Of a stretch of 64,000 nucleotides of DNA, positions 53,540-63,503 are shown piece after piece. The number at the start of each line of letters is the position of its first letter. Position 1 is the first letter of the stretch. The translations under genes and the position numbers were made by a program. Source of the stretch: Leifsonia xyli subsp. cynodontis DSM 46306. Its GTDB lineage: Bacteria; Actinomycetota; Actinomycetes; Actinomycetales; Microbacteriaceae. The DNA is taken from assembly GCF_000470775.1 (NCBI RefSeq), contig NC_022438.1, positions 558,001 through 622,000 on the forward strand, in the 5' to 3' direction. The notes under the pieces are model-generated. The model worked only from the letters and a program-made list of their open reading frames with translations, had not been told where the DNA came from and made no database searches.

Positions 53540-54193
53540 TCAGGCGGCGTCGGGGGTCCAGTCGCCGGTGGCGAGGTACTGCACCTTCTTGGCGATGGAG
53601 ACGGCGTGGTCCGCGAAGCGCTCGTGGTAGCGGCTGGCGAGGGTGGCGTCCACGGTGTCGACGGTCTGGCCTTTCCAGGTCTCGCCGAGCACCTTCTCGA
53701 AGACGCTGGCGTGCAGTTCGTCGATATCGTCGTCGTCGTTGCGGATCTCATCCGCCAGGCGGATCTCCTGGGTGCGCAGCAGCTCCGCGAGCTTCTCCGC
53801 GATGGCCACATCGAGGCGGCCCATCTCCGCGAAGGTGCCGCGGAGGGACTTCGGGACCACCTTGTCCGGGAAGCGGTAGCGGGCGAGCTGGGCGATGTGC
53901 TCGGCCATGTCGCCCATCCGCTCCAGCGAGGCGGAGATGCGCAGCGCGCTCACGACGATGCGGAGGTCGCGGGCGACCGGCTGCTGGCGAGCGAGGATCT
54001 GGATGGAGAGCTCGTCCAGGACCACCGTCAGCTCGTCGATCTTGTTGTCGTTGGCGATGACCTCCTCGGCGAGCGAGACGTCGGACTCGGTGAAAGCCTC
54101 CGTGGCGTAGCGGATCGAACTGACGACCAGCTCGGCGATCTCGACCAGCCTGTCCTGGACGTCGGCCAGCTCCTGCTGGAAAACTTCGCGCAT
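53540..54193 (-). CDS. phoU: Phosphate signalling regulator PhoU
   Basis: 217 residues from the ATG at 54193 with GGAAAGGA upstream. Two three-helix PhoU repeats are seen with metal-binding motifs of the E/D-x3-D-x3-N type: VIANDNKIDELTVVLDEL in the first and IRNDDDDIDELHASVFEKV in the second; other signatures are QQPVARDLRIVVSALRIS, SLERMGDMAEHIAQLARYR and SRYHERFADHAVSIAKKVQY. PhoU restrains phosphate uptake and links the Pst transporter to the SenX3-RegX3 (PhoR-PhoB-type) system, which starts divergently. Intact. Confidence 0.95.
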   Translation of the reverse strand: MREVFQQELADVQDRLVEIAELVVSSIRYATEAFTESDVSLAEEVIANDNKIDELTVVLDELSIQILARQQPVARDLRIVVSALRISASLERMGDMAEHIAQLARYRFPDKVVPKSLRGTFAEMGRLDVAIAEKLAELLRTQEIRLADEIRNDDDDIDELHASVFEKVLGETWKGQTVDTVDATLASRYHERFADHAVSIAKKVQYLATGDWTPDAA

Positions 54194-54386
54194 GGCGTGT
54201 GGTCCTTTCCTGGGCGTGCGCCTGCACGCGGGATGCGTGGCCTGCCGCCTCTGCTTCGCATGCTTGCCGCGCCAGGTTAACGGTTGGTGCCTTACACCTG
54301 AACTCTGTCTAACGTACCCGCGAAAACACGCGGAGCGCAGACACTCTGGTGCTTCGGCGCCGATCCGTATCACCTACGCTGACCGT

Positions 54387-55538
54387 ATGGACTCCACCTG
54401 GTTGGTGCTGCTCGCGCTGGGCCTGGGGCTTATCGTCGGCGCTGGATTCGTGTGGACACTGCACGTCGCCGAGCGCCGCGGCAGCCACGCGGCTCGGGTG
54501 GTCAGCCCGTCGGTGCCCGATGGTGTCGATCAGGTGCTCGACGCCATGGAGTCGGCCGGTGTCGTCCTGGACCCCTCGAACAACCTCATCAAAGTCTCGC
54601 CCGGCGCTCTCGCCATCGGCCTGGTCTGGAACGGCGCCCTCGTGCATGCGCACCTCGTCGAGCTGGCCGACCGCGTGCGACGGACCGGGGAGTCGGTCAC
54701 GGAGGAGTGCGAACTGCCGCGGGGGCCGTTCGGGGAGGCCAACATCCACCTCTCTGTGCGTGTCGCGCGCCTGGGCTCCCGCTACATCCTGCTGCTCGCG
54801 GAGGACCGTACGGAGTCGTTCCGGCTGGATTCGGTCCGCCGCGATTTCGTCGCGAACATCAGCCACGAGCTGAAGACGCCGATCGGCGCGGTCGGATTGC
54901 TCGCGGAGGCGCTGGACGAGGCCTCGGACGACCCCGGCCAGGTGCGCCGGTTCGCGCTGCGGCTGAGCGAGGAAGCCTCCCAGCTGGCGCGGATCACGCA
55001 GGACATCATCGAACTGAGCCGGTTGCAGGCGGCCGATGCGCTCGGGAACGCCGTGGAGCTGTCCGCCCGGAAGGTCGTCAAAGCGGCGATCGATCAGAAC
55101 AAGGTCGCCGCGGAGTCCCGCCGGATTCAGATCGCGATGCGCGGCGACAAAGACGCGATGGTGCTCGGCAACGAGCCGCTGCTGGTCACCGCCGTGCATA
55201 ACCTCATCTCGAACGCGATCCAGTACTCGCCCGGCGACTCCCGCATCGGGATCGGTGTGCGCGCTCTCGACGGCGTCGTGGAGATCGCGGTCACCGACCA
55301 GGGCGAGGGCATCCCGGAAGAGGACCTCCACCGGGTGTTCGAGCGCTTCTTCCGCGTCGACCAGGCCCGCTCCCGCAACACCGGCGGCACCGGGCTCGGC
55401 CTGTCGATCGTCAAACACGCCGTGGAGAACCACGGCGGCGATGTGCGTGTCTGGTCGCAGCCGGGACGCGGCTCCACCTTCACCATCCGGCTGCCCGAGG
55501 CGTCCGCCATCCATCCCCCGATTGGAGAGAACCAGTGA
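54387..55538 (+). CDS. senX3: Sensor histidine kinase of the phosphate-starvation system
   Basis: 383 residues from the ATG at 54387. A short membrane segment (LVLLALGLGLIVGAGFVWTL) is followed by a PAS-like region, then the dimerisation box with the phospho-His in FVANISHELKTPIGAVGLLA near residue 160. ATP-binding boxes are N (AVHNLISNAIQYSP), G1 (VTDQGEGIPEEDLHRVFERF), and G2 (GTGLGLSIVKHAVENHGG). It senses phosphate status through PhoU and Pst and phosphorylates RegX3. Its stop overlaps the regX3 GTG start. Intact. Confidence 0.95.
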   Translation: MDSTWLVLLALGLGLIVGAGFVWTLHVAERRGSHAARVVSPSVPDGVDQVLDAMESAGVVLDPSNNLIKVSPGALAIGLVWNGALVHAHLVELADRVRRTGESVTEECELPRGPFGEANIHLSVRVARLGSRYILLLAEDRTESFRLDSVRRDFVANISHELKTPIGAVGLLAEALDEASDDPGQVRRFALRLSEEASQLARITQDIIELSRLQAADALGNAVELSARKVVKAAIDQNKVAAESRRIQIAMRGDKDAMVLGNEPLLVTAVHNLISNAIQYSPGDSRIGIGVRALDGVVEIAVTDQGEGIPEEDLHRVFERFFRVDQARSRNTGGTGLGLSIVKHAVENHGGDVRVWSQPGRGSTFTIRLPEASAIHPPIGENQ

Positions 55539-56218
55539 CAAGCATCCTGCTCGTCGAGGATGAGGCCGCGTTGAGCGAGCCACTCGCATACCTGCTGAAG
55601 CGCGAGGGCTATGAGGTCGCCGTCGCCGAGGACGGCCCGACCGCGCTCGCCGAGTTCGACCGCCTCGGCGCCGACCTCGTCCTGCTCGACCTCATGCTGC
55701 CGGGCATCCCGGGCACCGAAGTGTGCCGCGAGATCCGGACGCGCTCGAGCGTGCCGATCATCATGCTCACCGCGAAGGACTCCGAGGTGGACATCGTGGT
55801 CGGGCTCGAACTCGGCGCGGACGACTATGTGACCAAGCCGTACTCCTCGCGCGAACTGCTCGCGCGCATCCGGGCGGTGCTGCGACGCCGGGTGGACGAA
55901 GCGGAGCGGGAGGATGACGGAGTCCTGGAGGCCGGCACCGTCCGCATGGATGTGGACCGTCATACCGTGGCGGTGAACGGCGCCGAGATCTCCATGCCGC
56001 TCAAGGAATTCGAGCTTCTCGAACTGCTGCTGCGCAACGCCGGGCGCGTGCTCACGCGCGGGCAGCTGATCGACCGAGTGTGGGGGAGCGATTACTTCGG
56101 CGACACCAAGACGCTGGATGTCCACATCAAGCGCATCCGCTCGCGCATCGAGGAGAGCCCGTCGGACCCGCAGATGCTCGTCACCGTGCGCGGACTGGGC
56201 TATCGCTTCAACAGCTGA
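55535..56218 (+). CDS. regX3: OmpR-family response regulator of the phosphate-starvation system
   Basis: 227 residues from the GTG at 55535 inside the senX3 stop. The receiver domain has the acidic pocket LLVEDEAALSEPLAYLLKRE, the phospho-acceptor Asp in DLVLLDLMLPGIPGTEVCRE near residue 51, the Thr in IIMLTAKDSEVD and the Lys in DDYVTKPYSSRELLAR. The winged helix reads MPLKEFELLELLLRNAGRVL, TRGQLIDRVWGSDYFGDTKT and VRGLGYRFNS. It activates phosphate-uptake genes when phosphate is low. Intact. Confidence 0.95.
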   Translation: MTSILLVEDEAALSEPLAYLLKREGYEVAVAEDGPTALAEFDRLGADLVLLDLMLPGIPGTEVCREIRTRSSVPIIMLTAKDSEVDIVVGLELGADDYVTKPYSSRELLARIRAVLRRRVDEAEREDDGVLEAGTVRMDVDRHTVAVNGAEISMPLKEFELLELLLRNAGRVLTRGQLIDRVWGSDYFGDTKTLDVHIKRIRSRIEESPSDPQMLVTVRGLGYRFNS

Positions 56219-56247
56219 GGCCTCGCCGGTCGCGGGGAGGCCGGTCG

Positions 56248-56748
56248 CTAGGAGGCGGGAAGGATCGCCGGCGGCACGAGGTCCTTGTACTCGGACAGGC
56301 CGCCGTCGAGGACCGGCACCGTCAGCTGGACGCCGGTTTCGTTGCCGTACTGGAAGTAGACAGGGGAGAGGCTGCCTGGCAGGGCCGTGAAGTTCAGGAG
56401 GAAGACGTTGCTCGCGCTTGCTTTGTCCGGCGTGGCGCCGACGATTTTGACCTCGCCCGGCTCGACCGTGACGGAGGAGGCGGGTGTGCGCTGATCGCCG
56501 GCGGAGATGGCGACGCGGTGGCTCTTCGTGCCGGTGTTCACGAGCGTGACGACGAGGTTGCCCACTTTGCTGGTGCCGTCGGTGACGATGAGGGCGTTGC
56601 GGACGTCGATCTGGCCGAGGGCGCCGCTCACGCCATCGCTGGCGTCGTAGTGCTTGGTGGTGGCCTGTGGAGCGACGAAGCCGCAACCGGCCGTTCCGAA
56701 AGCGACCGCCAGGGCGAGGACGACGGACGTCGCGACACGAGCTTTCAC
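56248..56748 (-). CDS. Hypothetical lipoprotein
   Basis: 166 residues. The signal peptide MKARVATSVVLALAVAFGTA ends in the lipobox AGC at residues 20-22. The mature part is all-beta in character (VRNALIVTDGTSKVGNLVVT, LVNTGTKSHRVAISAG, VTVEPGEVKIVG) and resembles small actinobacterial lipoproteins with a single immunoglobulin- or cupredoxin-like fold. No metal-binding cluster is obvious. It converges with regX3 and diverges from carD. Function unknown. Intact. Confidence 0.75.
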   Translation of the reverse strand: MKARVATSVVLALAVAFGTAGCGFVAPQATTKHYDASDGVSGALGQIDVRNALIVTDGTSKVGNLVVTLVNTGTKSHRVAISAGDQRTPASSVTVEPGEVKIVGATPDKASASNVFLLNFTALPGSLSPVYFQYGNETGVQLTVPVLDGGLSEYKDLVPPAILPAS

Positions 56749-56924
56749 TGAGACCCTCCCAATCGTTCCGCTCGACGGCGCTGTGCAGCCAGGTGCGAAA
56801 GCGGATTCACACCGTCGAGTTTATCCCATCGGGTGCCTGTCCCCGGCCGCTTGCGCGCGCGAGGGCGAACCCTAGCATGTGCATCGTGTGGTATCCTCTT
56901 TGTTGCTGAAGGGACAACATATCT

Positions 56925-57407
56925 ATGCTTTTCGAGGTTGGCGAAACCGTCGTTTACCCGCATCACGGGGCCGCAACGATCACCGAGGTCAAGAAAAGAA
57001 CCATCAAGGGTGAAGAGAAGCTGTACCTCAAGCTCAATGTGACGCAGGGCGATCTGACCATCGAAGTCCCCGCCGACAATGTCGATCTCGTCGGAGTGCG
57101 CGACGTGATCGGCAGAGAAGGTCTCGACCGCGTTTTCGAGGTGCTGCGGGCTCCGTTCACCGAGGAGCCGACCAACTGGTCCCGCCGCTACAAGGCGAAC
57201 CTGGAGAAGCTGGCGTCGGGCGACGTCATCAAGGTCTCCGAGGTGGTCCGCGATCTGTGGCGTCGCGACCAGGACCGCGGCCTCTCCGCCGGCGAGAAGC
57301 GCATGCTCGCCAAGGCGCGCCAGATCCTGATCTCGGAATTGGCCCTCGCGGAGAAGACCGACGACGAGAAAGCGTCGAGTCTGCTCGACGAGGTGCTGGC
57401 GTCCTGA
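56925..57407 (+). CDS. carD: CarD-family RNA polymerase-binding transcription regulator
   Basis: 160 residues, the mycobacterial CarD length. The N-terminal RNA polymerase-interaction domain is [40 protein letters not shown] and [20 protein letters not shown]. The helical DNA-binding domain has the conserved Trp region [20 protein letters not shown] and [20 protein letters not shown]. CarD stabilises open complexes, notably at rRNA promoters. TATCCT at about 56890 is a likely -10 box. A strong intrinsic terminator follows. Intact. Confidence 0.96.
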   Translation: MLFEVGETVVYPHHGAATITEVKKRTIKGEEKLYLKLNVTQGDLTIEVPADNVDLVGVRDVIGREGLDRVFEVLRAPFTEEPTNWSRRYKANLEKLASGDVIKVSEVVRDLWRRDQDRGLSAGEKRMLAKARQILISELALAEKTDDEKASSLLDEVLAS

Positions 57408-57425
57408 GCGACGCCCCTCGATCTC

Positions 57426-57459
57426 AGCGCCCCGCAGCAACGGCTGCGGGGCGCTTTCC
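57426..57459 (+). terminator. Intrinsic terminator after carD
   Basis: AGCGCCCCGCAGC (57426-57438) and GCTGCGGGGCGCT (57443-57455) form a perfect 13-base stem with the loop AACG, followed by TTTCCTT. It lies 19 bases past the carD stop. Confidence 0.88.
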
Positions 57460-57498
57460 TTCATCCGGGCGGGTCCCGGCTGGCGGTACGCTCAGGGG

Positions 57499-58659
57499 GT
57501 GTCTACCGAATCCCGCCCCCGCATCGCCGTCGTCGTCGTCGCCGCAGGCACCGGCACCCGGCTGGGCGCCGGGCTGCCCAAAGCGTTTGTGAGCCTCGGC
57601 GGGCGGACACTGCTGGAACGGTCGCTGCATGCCGTGCGCAGCATGCGGGAACCGGCGCAGGTGGTGGTGGTGGCGCCGGAGGAGCGGCTGGCGGAGGCGG
57701 CGGCGCTCGGCGAGGCCGGGTTCGGTGCGGCGGTGGATGTCGTCGCCGGCGGCGAGACCCGGCAGGGCTCGGTCGCCGCCGGCCTGGGGGCGCTGCGCGA
57801 GGGCGTGGAGGTCGTGCTGGTGCATGACGCCGCGCGGGCGCTGACGCCGGCTGCGCAGTTCGACGCGGTCGTGGCGGCAGTGGATGCCAGCGGAGCCGGC
57901 GTGGTTCCCGGGCTGCCGGTGAGCGACACGATCAAGCGGGTCGGGGCGGAGGGCGAGGTGCGGGAGACGGTGGACCGCTCTGCTCTGTCCGCGGTGCAGA
58001 CGCCGCAAGGTTTCCCGCGCGATCAGCTGGTGGCGGCGTATGCCGCTGCGACGACGGACGAGACCGATGACGCGGGGCTGGCGGCGGCGGCCGGGCATCC
58101 CGTGACGGTGATCCCTGGCGACGCGCGCGCGTTCAAGATCACGACGCCGTGGGACTTGCAGCGGGCCGAAGAGCTGCTGGCCGGCCTCGCCGCCCCACGG
58201 ATCGGATTCGGGACCGACACGCACGTTTTCGACCCCTCCGCCGAGCTGTGGCTGGCTGGACTTCGCTGGGAGGGTGAGCCGGGCCTGGCCGGGCACAGCG
58301 ACGGCGACGCGGTGGCGCACGCGATCGTGGACGCCCTGCTGTCGGCGGCGTGCCTCGGCGACATTGGCGGCGTCTTCGGGACCGGGGACCCGCGGTTCGC
58401 GGGGGCGCACGGCGAGGTGTTCCTCACGGAGACGAGGCGGCTGGTCGAAGCGGAGGGATTCAGGATCGGGAACGTCTCGGTGCAGATCGTCGGCAACCGG
58501 CCGAAGTTCGCTCCGCGGCGGGCCGAGGCGGAGACACTACTCTCCGGCGTCCTGGGCGCGCCGGTGTCGGTGGGCGCGACGACGACCGACGGGCTCGGAC
58601 TGACGGGACGCGGCGAAGGGGTCGCCGTGTTCGCGACGGCCCTCCTCCTCGCCCCGTAG
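57499..58659 (+). CDS. ispDF: Bifunctional IspD-IspF isoprenoid enzyme
   Basis: 386 residues from a GTG at 57499. Residues 1-225 are IspD (2-C-methyl-D-erythritol-4-phosphate cytidylyltransferase): [31 protein letters not shown] and [19 protein letters not shown]. Residues 230-386 are IspF (2,4-cyclodiphosphate synthase): [13 protein letters not shown] with the zinc Asp-x-His, [30 protein letters not shown], and the C-terminal [20 protein letters not shown]. The two catalyse the third and fifth steps of the MEP pathway; fused forms occur in several bacteria. cysS follows after three bases. Intact. Confidence 0.96.
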   Translation: MSTESRPRIAVVVVAAGTGTRLGAGLPKAFVSLGGRTLLERSLHAVRSMREPAQVVVVAPEERLAEAAALGEAGFGAAVDVVAGGETRQGSVAAGLGALREGVEVVLVHDAARALTPAAQFDAVVAAVDASGAGVVPGLPVSDTIKRVGAEGEVRETVDRSALSAVQTPQGFPRDQLVAAYAAATTDETDDAGLAAAAGHPVTVIPGDARAFKITTPWDLQRAEELLAGLAAPRIGFGTDTHVFDPSAELWLAGLRWEGEPGLAGHSDGDAVAHAIVDALLSAACLGDIGGVFGTGDPRFAGAHGEVFLTETRRLVEAEGFRIGNVSVQIVGNRPKFAPRRAEAETLLSGVLGAPVSVGATTTDGLGLTGRGEGVAVFATALLLAP

Positions 58660-58662
58660 GCT

Positions 58663-60102
58663 ATGGGCGTGACCCTGCGACTGTACGACACGAAAGCCGG
58701 AGCCCTGCGCGATTTCGTCCCTCTCCGTTCCGGCGAGGTGGGGATGTACGTGTGCGGTCCCACGGTGCAGTCGTCGCCGCACATCGGGCATCTGCGCTCC
58801 GCTCTCGTGTACGACCAGCTGCGCAGGTGGCTGACGTATCGCGGGCTGGATGTCACGCTCGTCCGCAACGTCACGGACATCGACGACAAGGTCCTGGCCA
58901 ACGCCGCGGCCGCACAGGCCGAGGGCGGGAGCGAGCAGTGGTGGGCGCTGGCCTACCGGTTCGAGCGGGAGTTCACCGCGGCCTCCGTCGCGCTGGGCGT
59001 GCAGGCTCCGACTTATGAGCCGCGGGCGACGGCGAGCATCCCGCAAATGCAGGAGATCATCCAGCGGCTGATCGAACGCGGGCACGCCTACGCGGCGGGC
59101 GACGGATCGGGCGATGTGTACTTCGCTGTGCGCAGCTGGCCGGGCTATGGCGAGCTCACGCGGCAGAGCATCGACAGCATGGAGGCCGCTGCCGACGCCG
59201 ATCCGCGCGCCAAGCGCGACGGACGCGACTTCGCCCTGTGGAAGGGGCGGAAGGCGGACGAGCCGGACTCGGCCGCTTTCCCGTCGCCGTGGGGCGAGGG
59301 CCGTCCGGGATGGCATATCGAGTGCTCTGCGATGTCGCGGCGGTACCTGGGTCCGCGCTTCGACATCCACGGCGGTGGGCTCGACCTGCGCTTTCCGCAC
59401 CACGAGAACGAGCTGGCTCAGTCCGCTGCCGTGGGCGATGCCTTTGCGAACTACTGGGTACACAACGGCCTCGTGAACGTGAACGGCCAGAAGATGAGCA
59501 AATCGCTCGGCAACGCGGTGTCCGCGGCCGAGCTGCTGGGCGCAGCGCGCCCTCTGGCCGTTCGCTACTCCCTGGGGTCGGCGCACTACCGGTCGACGAT
59601 CGACTACCACGACGGCTCGCTCAGCGAGGCGGAGGCCGCGCTCGAACGCATCGCCGGCTTCTTCGAGCGGGTCGATCGCCGGCTCGCCGGGACCCGGTTC
59701 GACGGCAGCGGCCCCGAGGTCGTGCCGAGCGCGTTCGCGGAGGCGATGGACGACGACCTCGCCGTGCCGCAGGCGCTCGCGGCGCTGCACGAGACCGTGC
59801 GCTCAGGAAACGCCGCACTGGATGCGGAAGACTTGGAGGCGGCCGCCGTCGCGCGTGGGCAGGTGTTCGCCATGACAGAGGTCCTCGGCATCAATCCGCT
59901 GTCGCCGCAGTGGCGCCAGACCGGGTCATCCGTCGCCGAGCAGGCGCTCGGGACGCTGGTCGAGAGGTTGCTGCGCAACCGGCAGGAAGCCAGGCAAGCG
60001 CGCGATTTCGCCGCTGCCGACCGCATCCGCGAGGAGCTCACCGGAGCGGGAATCACCATCGAAGACACCCCCACGGGGTCGCATTGGAGCATCGAAGCAT
60101 GA
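58663..60102 (+). CDS. cysS: Cysteinyl-tRNA synthetase
   Basis: 479 residues, class I aminoacyl-tRNA synthetase. The HIGH-type motif is [20 protein letters not shown] with the zinc Cys, [20 protein letters not shown] follows; zinc ligands in [15 protein letters not shown] and the [11 protein letters not shown] region; the KMSKS motif is [20 protein letters not shown] near residue 270. The C-terminal DALR-like helical domain ends SHWSIEA. It overlaps rlmB by four bases (ATGA). The ispF-cysS-rlmB order is common in actinobacteria. Intact. Confidence 0.97.
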   Translation: MGVTLRLYDTKAGALRDFVPLRSGEVGMYVCGPTVQSSPHIGHLRSALVYDQLRRWLTYRGLDVTLVRNVTDIDDKVLANAAAAQAEGGSEQWWALAYRFEREFTAASVALGVQAPTYEPRATASIPQMQEIIQRLIERGHAYAAGDGSGDVYFAVRSWPGYGELTRQSIDSMEAAADADPRAKRDGRDFALWKGRKADEPDSAAFPSPWGEGRPGWHIECSAMSRRYLGPRFDIHGGGLDLRFPHHENELAQSAAVGDAFANYWVHNGLVNVNGQKMSKSLGNAVSAAELLGAARPLAVRYSLGSAHYRSTIDYHDGSLSEAEAALERIAGFFERVDRRLAGTRFDGSGPEVVPSAFAEAMDDDLAVPQALAALHETVRSGNAALDAEDLEAAAVARGQVFAMTEVLGINPLSPQWRQTGSSVAEQALGTLVERLLRNRQEARQARDFAAADRIREELTGAGITIEDTPTGSHWSIEA

Positions 60103-61109
60103 AGAACTCGGGTGGCAAGCCCCGCGCCGGGGCCGTGAGGAAGACCAAGAAGGGCGCCCAGACCGGCACCGGCGGACACGGACGCAAGGCGCTGGAGGGC
60201 AAAGGCCCGACGCCGAAGGCAGAAGACCGCGAGTATCACGTCGCCCACAAGAACAAGGTGCTGCGCGAGCGTGCGGCCGCCAAACGCGGCAGTGGACGCG
60301 ACGCCGCCCCGCGTGGGGCCTCCGGCGCCTCCCGCCGGGCCAAGACCGGCGACGAATCGGAGATCGTGACCGGGCGCAATTCGGTGCTGGAAGCCCTGCG
60401 GGCGCGCATCCCGGGCACGACGCTCTACATCGCTGCGCGGGTGGAGCTGGACGATCGGATGAAGGAGATCCTCTCTCTTGCGACCGGTCGCGCCATTCCG
60501 GTGCTCGAGGTCATGCGGCCGGAGCTCGACCGGCTCGCCGGCCGGGATGCGGTGCATCAGGGCGTCGCGCTCAAGGTCCCGCCGTACGAGTACGCGCACC
60601 CCGGCGAACTGCTCGACCTGACGCTGCGGAAGGGCGGGAAACCGCTGTTCGTCGCGCTCGATGGGATCACCGACCCGCGGAACCTCGGCGCGATCATCCG
60701 CTCGACCGCGGCGTTCGGCGGGCAGGGTGTCATCGTCCCGCAGCGCCGCTCGGTCGGGATGACGGCCTCGGCCTGGAAGACCTCGGCCGGCGCCGCCGCT
60801 CGCACCCCCGTGGCGATGGCCTCCAACCTGACCCAGACGCTCAAAGCGTTCAAGCAGGCGGGGGTGTTCGTCCTCGGGCTCGACGGCGGCGGCGACACGA
60901 CGCTACCCGGGCTGTCGTTCGCAGACCGGCCCGTCGTGATTTTGGTCGGCAGCGAGGGCAAAGGCATCTCGCGGCTCGTCGCCGAGACGTGCGACGCCGT
61001 GGTGTCCATCCCGATCGCCGCCACGACCGAGTCGCTCAACGCGGGCATCGCCGCGAGTGTCACTCTCTACGAGATCGCGAAGCTGCGGGCTGAGGCACAG
61101 CCGCAGTGA
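60099..61109 (+). CDS. rlmB: 23S rRNA 2'-O-methyltransferase of the SpoU/TrmH family
   Basis: 336 residues. A basic, Gly/Lys-rich N-terminal tail of about 85 residues ([20 protein letters not shown]) leads to the substrate-binding domain [20 protein letters not shown] and the trefoil-knot SpoU domain: [39 protein letters not shown] and the knot motif [20 protein letters not shown]. RlmB methylates Gm2251-type positions of 23S rRNA. It is the last gene of the ispDF-cysS-rlmB run. Intact. Confidence 0.93.
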   Translation: MKNSGGKPRAGAVRKTKKGAQTGTGGHGRKALEGKGPTPKAEDREYHVAHKNKVLRERAAAKRGSGRDAAPRGASGASRRAKTGDESEIVTGRNSVLEALRARIPGTTLYIAARVELDDRMKEILSLATGRAIPVLEVMRPELDRLAGRDAVHQGVALKVPPYEYAHPGELLDLTLRKGGKPLFVALDGITDPRNLGAIIRSTAAFGGQGVIVPQRRSVGMTASAWKTSAGAAARTPVAMASNLTQTLKAFKQAGVFVLGLDGGGDTTLPGLSFADRPVVILVGSEGKGISRLVAETCDAVVSIPIAATTESLNAGIAASVTLYEIAKLRAEAQPQ

Positions 61110-61148
61110 TCCAGCCGCGGGCGCTCCGACCAGAGGACGCTCCGCGGG

Positions 61149-61773
61149 TCACAGACGGATCAGTCCCTCTTTCATCGCCCGGGAGACCGCGGCGGCGCGT
61201 GTGTCGACGCCGAGCTTCGTGAAGATGTGGTTAACGTGCGTCTTGACGGTCGTCTCGCTGACGAAGAGCTGCTCGCCGACCTTGACGGTTGGTGTGCCCG
61301 GTGGCGAGGAGGGTCAGCACATCGATCTCGCGCGGGGTGAGCGACTCCTGCGGCGCGCGTATCCTGTCCATCAGGCGGGAGGCGACGGCAGGGCTGAGCG
61401 CGCTCCCACCGTCGCGCGCGGTGCGGATGGCGGCGAACAGCTCCGCCGGGGTGCTGTCTTTGAGCAGGTAGCCGCTCGCGCCCGCGTCGAGCGAGCGCAC
61501 GAAGTCGGCGTCGGAGTCGTAGGTCGTGAAGACCAGCACGGCCGTCGACGGGCTTGTCGCGCGCGTGTGCGCGGTGAGTGCGACACCGTCGGTGTCCCCG
61601 TCGAGGGCGAGGTCCATGAGGACGATATCGGGGCGCGCGCGTGTCAGCAGCAGGCGGTACTCCTCGGGGTCGCCGCAGTCACCGACCACCTCGAAGTCCT
61701 CCTGCGTGTCGAGCAGCGTACGCATCCCGTGCCGGAGGATGGGGTGGTCGTCCACGAGCGCGATGCGGATCAC
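61149..61773 (-). pseudogene. NarL-type response regulator (SenR-like), frameshifted in the DNA-binding domain
   Basis: The GTG at 61773 begins VIRIALVDDHPILRHGMRTL, with the phospho-acceptor Asp in PDIVLMDLALDGDTDG and the Lys in GASGYLLKDSTPAELF. The LuxR helix-turn-helix starts at ESLTPREIDVLTLLATGHTN. An extra base near 61290 breaks it; the next frame continues VGEQLFVSETTVKTHVNHIF, TKLGVDTRAAAVSRAMKEGL and IRL. The open frame ends as junk at 61231, so DNA binding should be lost. The kinase gene next to it is also frameshifted. Together with the HbpS-like gene it resembles the HbpS-SenS-SenR system. Confidence 0.87.
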
Positions 61774-62931
61774 GAGGCGTCCACCCGCGGGAGGTGCCCG
61801 GCGATCACGGTCCCGGCGCCGGGTTTCGGATTCCACGACCAAGCGGCCGCCCAGCTTCTCGACGCGCAGGCGCATCGCACGCAGGCCGTAGCCGCCGTCC
61901 GGACCGGGGGCGGGCACCGCCTCGGGGTCGAAGCCGCAGCCGTCGTCGGCGATGTCCACGCTGATGGAGTGCTCGTAATAGGTGAGTGTGACGATGATGC
62001 GGTCCGCATCGGCGTGACGCTGTGCGTTCGCGACGGCGCCCTGCACGACGCGCAGCAGCGCGTGCTCCGTCTCCGGTGGGAGCGGGACCGGCTCTCCGAT
62101 GAGAGTGGCCCGGCCGCCGGCGTCTGCGGCTACTGTCTCGATGGCCTCGAAGAGGGTTCCGGTGAGGGAGTCGCTCGCGAGCCGGTGGACCAGGCGCCGG
62201 GTCTCGGCCAGGTTGTTCCGCAGCATCTGCTGCGCCGAGACGACCGAGCTGCGCGACGCCTCCCGATCTGGCCAGGTCTGTTCGGCGGCCTCCAGCAGCA
62301 GGAGGGCGCTCGCGGCGCCCTGTACGACGGTGTCGTGGATCTCAGCCGCCAGCCGGTGCCGCTCGGCGAGGGTCCCCGCCTCGCGCTCGGTGTGCGCGAG
62401 TCTGTCCTGCGCGGTCATCAGCGCGTCCACGAGCCGCTGGCGTGCGTCAAGGGCGCGGTTCAGCGCGTCCATGGCGAAGCTGAGGAGGAGGCCGGCGATG
62501 AGCGGGCCGAACATCAACCCGAGGTCGGAGGCGCCGGCGAGCAGGTAGACGCTCACGCTCACCGTGATCGTGAGCACTGCTGCGGCCACGAGCGCCGCGG
62601 CGCGTGAGAAGGCGTTGTGGAGCAGAACGAACAGCGGGATGGCGCACCAGGCGAACGAGGGGGCGACCATGACCAGGGGCATCCACGCCACGGCGGCGAA
62701 CACGTCGAGCCAGCGCCGCGGGCCGGAGCGCCGAGCCAGGGCGGCGGCGATGGCGAGCGCCGCGACAAGAGCCGTCGCCGCGAGCACGAGGCCGGACTGG
62801 CCGGCGTGGACCGGGATCGCGGCGAAGCGCACGGCGCAGATCGTCAGCAGGACCAGCAGCGCGAATCTGCTCACGCGGTCGAGCAGCGTCAGCTCGGGGG
62901 AGAGCACAGGAGAGGCAGGAGAAATCGGCAT
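61770..62931 (-). pseudogene. HisKA_3-type sensor kinase (SenS-like), frameshifted near its end
   Basis: The ATG at 62931 gives MPISPASPVLSPELTLLDRV; a longer in-frame start at 63051 looks artefactual. Five hydrophobic segments occupy residues about 20-150. The HisKA_3 phospho-His is in HRLAAEIHDTVVQGAASALL near 210; the ATPase has AVANAQRHADADRIIVTLTY and DIADDGCGFDPE, GGYGLRAMRLRVEKLGGRLV. After VVESET (about 61822) one extra base moves the frame; the true ending is PGAGTVIAGHLPRVDAS. In the present frame translation runs on without a stop into the response-regulator gene, creating an apparent 600-residue kinase-regulator fusion. Confidence 0.85.
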
Positions 62932-63065
62932 TTGATGTATCAGTATAAATGACGAGCGCCGGCAGCGCATCCCCTGTTCGGTGGATTCACGGCGGACCGG
63001 ATGCCCGATGCGCCCGAATACCGCGACGGGGGAGGCTGGGGGCGTCCCCATCGAAAGGAACCCCC

Positions 63066-63491
63066 ATGAAGATCCGTCCCGTCGCCCTCGTCACCGCAGC
63101 CGCTGCTGGAGCGCTGCTCCTGGCCGGGTGCAGTGCAGGGTCCGCGCCCTCCTCCGCTCCCGCGACCGCGAACAGCGCCGCGGTCGTCGACCGCTTCGGA
63201 CAGCTGCAGGCGTTCGTCCGCGGCAACGGCGCGGCCGAGCACACGATCGAGGTCTCGAAGCAGAAGGCGTACACCTCGGCTGCGTTCGGCGCCGACACGG
63301 CCACGCTCCTGGAGCGCGCCAGCGGCACCGGGCCGGGCCTCCGCGACCTGCCGGGGACGCTCTTCCTCCCCGGCGGTGTGACCGTCAAATCCGGGGAGTC
63401 GTCCATCGCCGGCATCGGCGTGGGCGGCGCGCCGTCGGGCGACGCCGACGCTGTGTGCGCCGCGGCCGGAGCCTCCGCCATCGCCGGCTGA
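63066..63491 (+). CDS. HbpS-like haem-binding lipoprotein, N-terminally shortened
   Basis: 141 residues. The signal peptide MKIRPVALVTAAAAGALLLA ends in the lipobox LAGC. The mature part matches the HbpS/GlcG (DUF336) family: VVDRFGQLQAFVRGNG, SKQKAYTSAAFGADT, RDLPGTLFLPGGVTV and IAGIGVGGAPSGDADAVCAA. The first family helix (about 30 residues before VVDRFG) is absent, so an in-frame deletion is likely and folding may suffer. HbpS of Streptomyces is a secreted haem-binding octamer that modulates the sensor kinase SenS. It is divergent from the SenS-like gene across 134 bases. Confidence 0.75.
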   Translation: MKIRPVALVTAAAAGALLLAGCSAGSAPSSAPATANSAAVVDRFGQLQAFVRGNGAAEHTIEVSKQKAYTSAAFGADTATLLERASGTGPGLRDLPGTLFLPGGVTVKSGESSIAGIGVGGAPSGDADAVCAAAGASAIAG

Positions 63492-63503
63492 GGCCGCCAG
63501 GCG

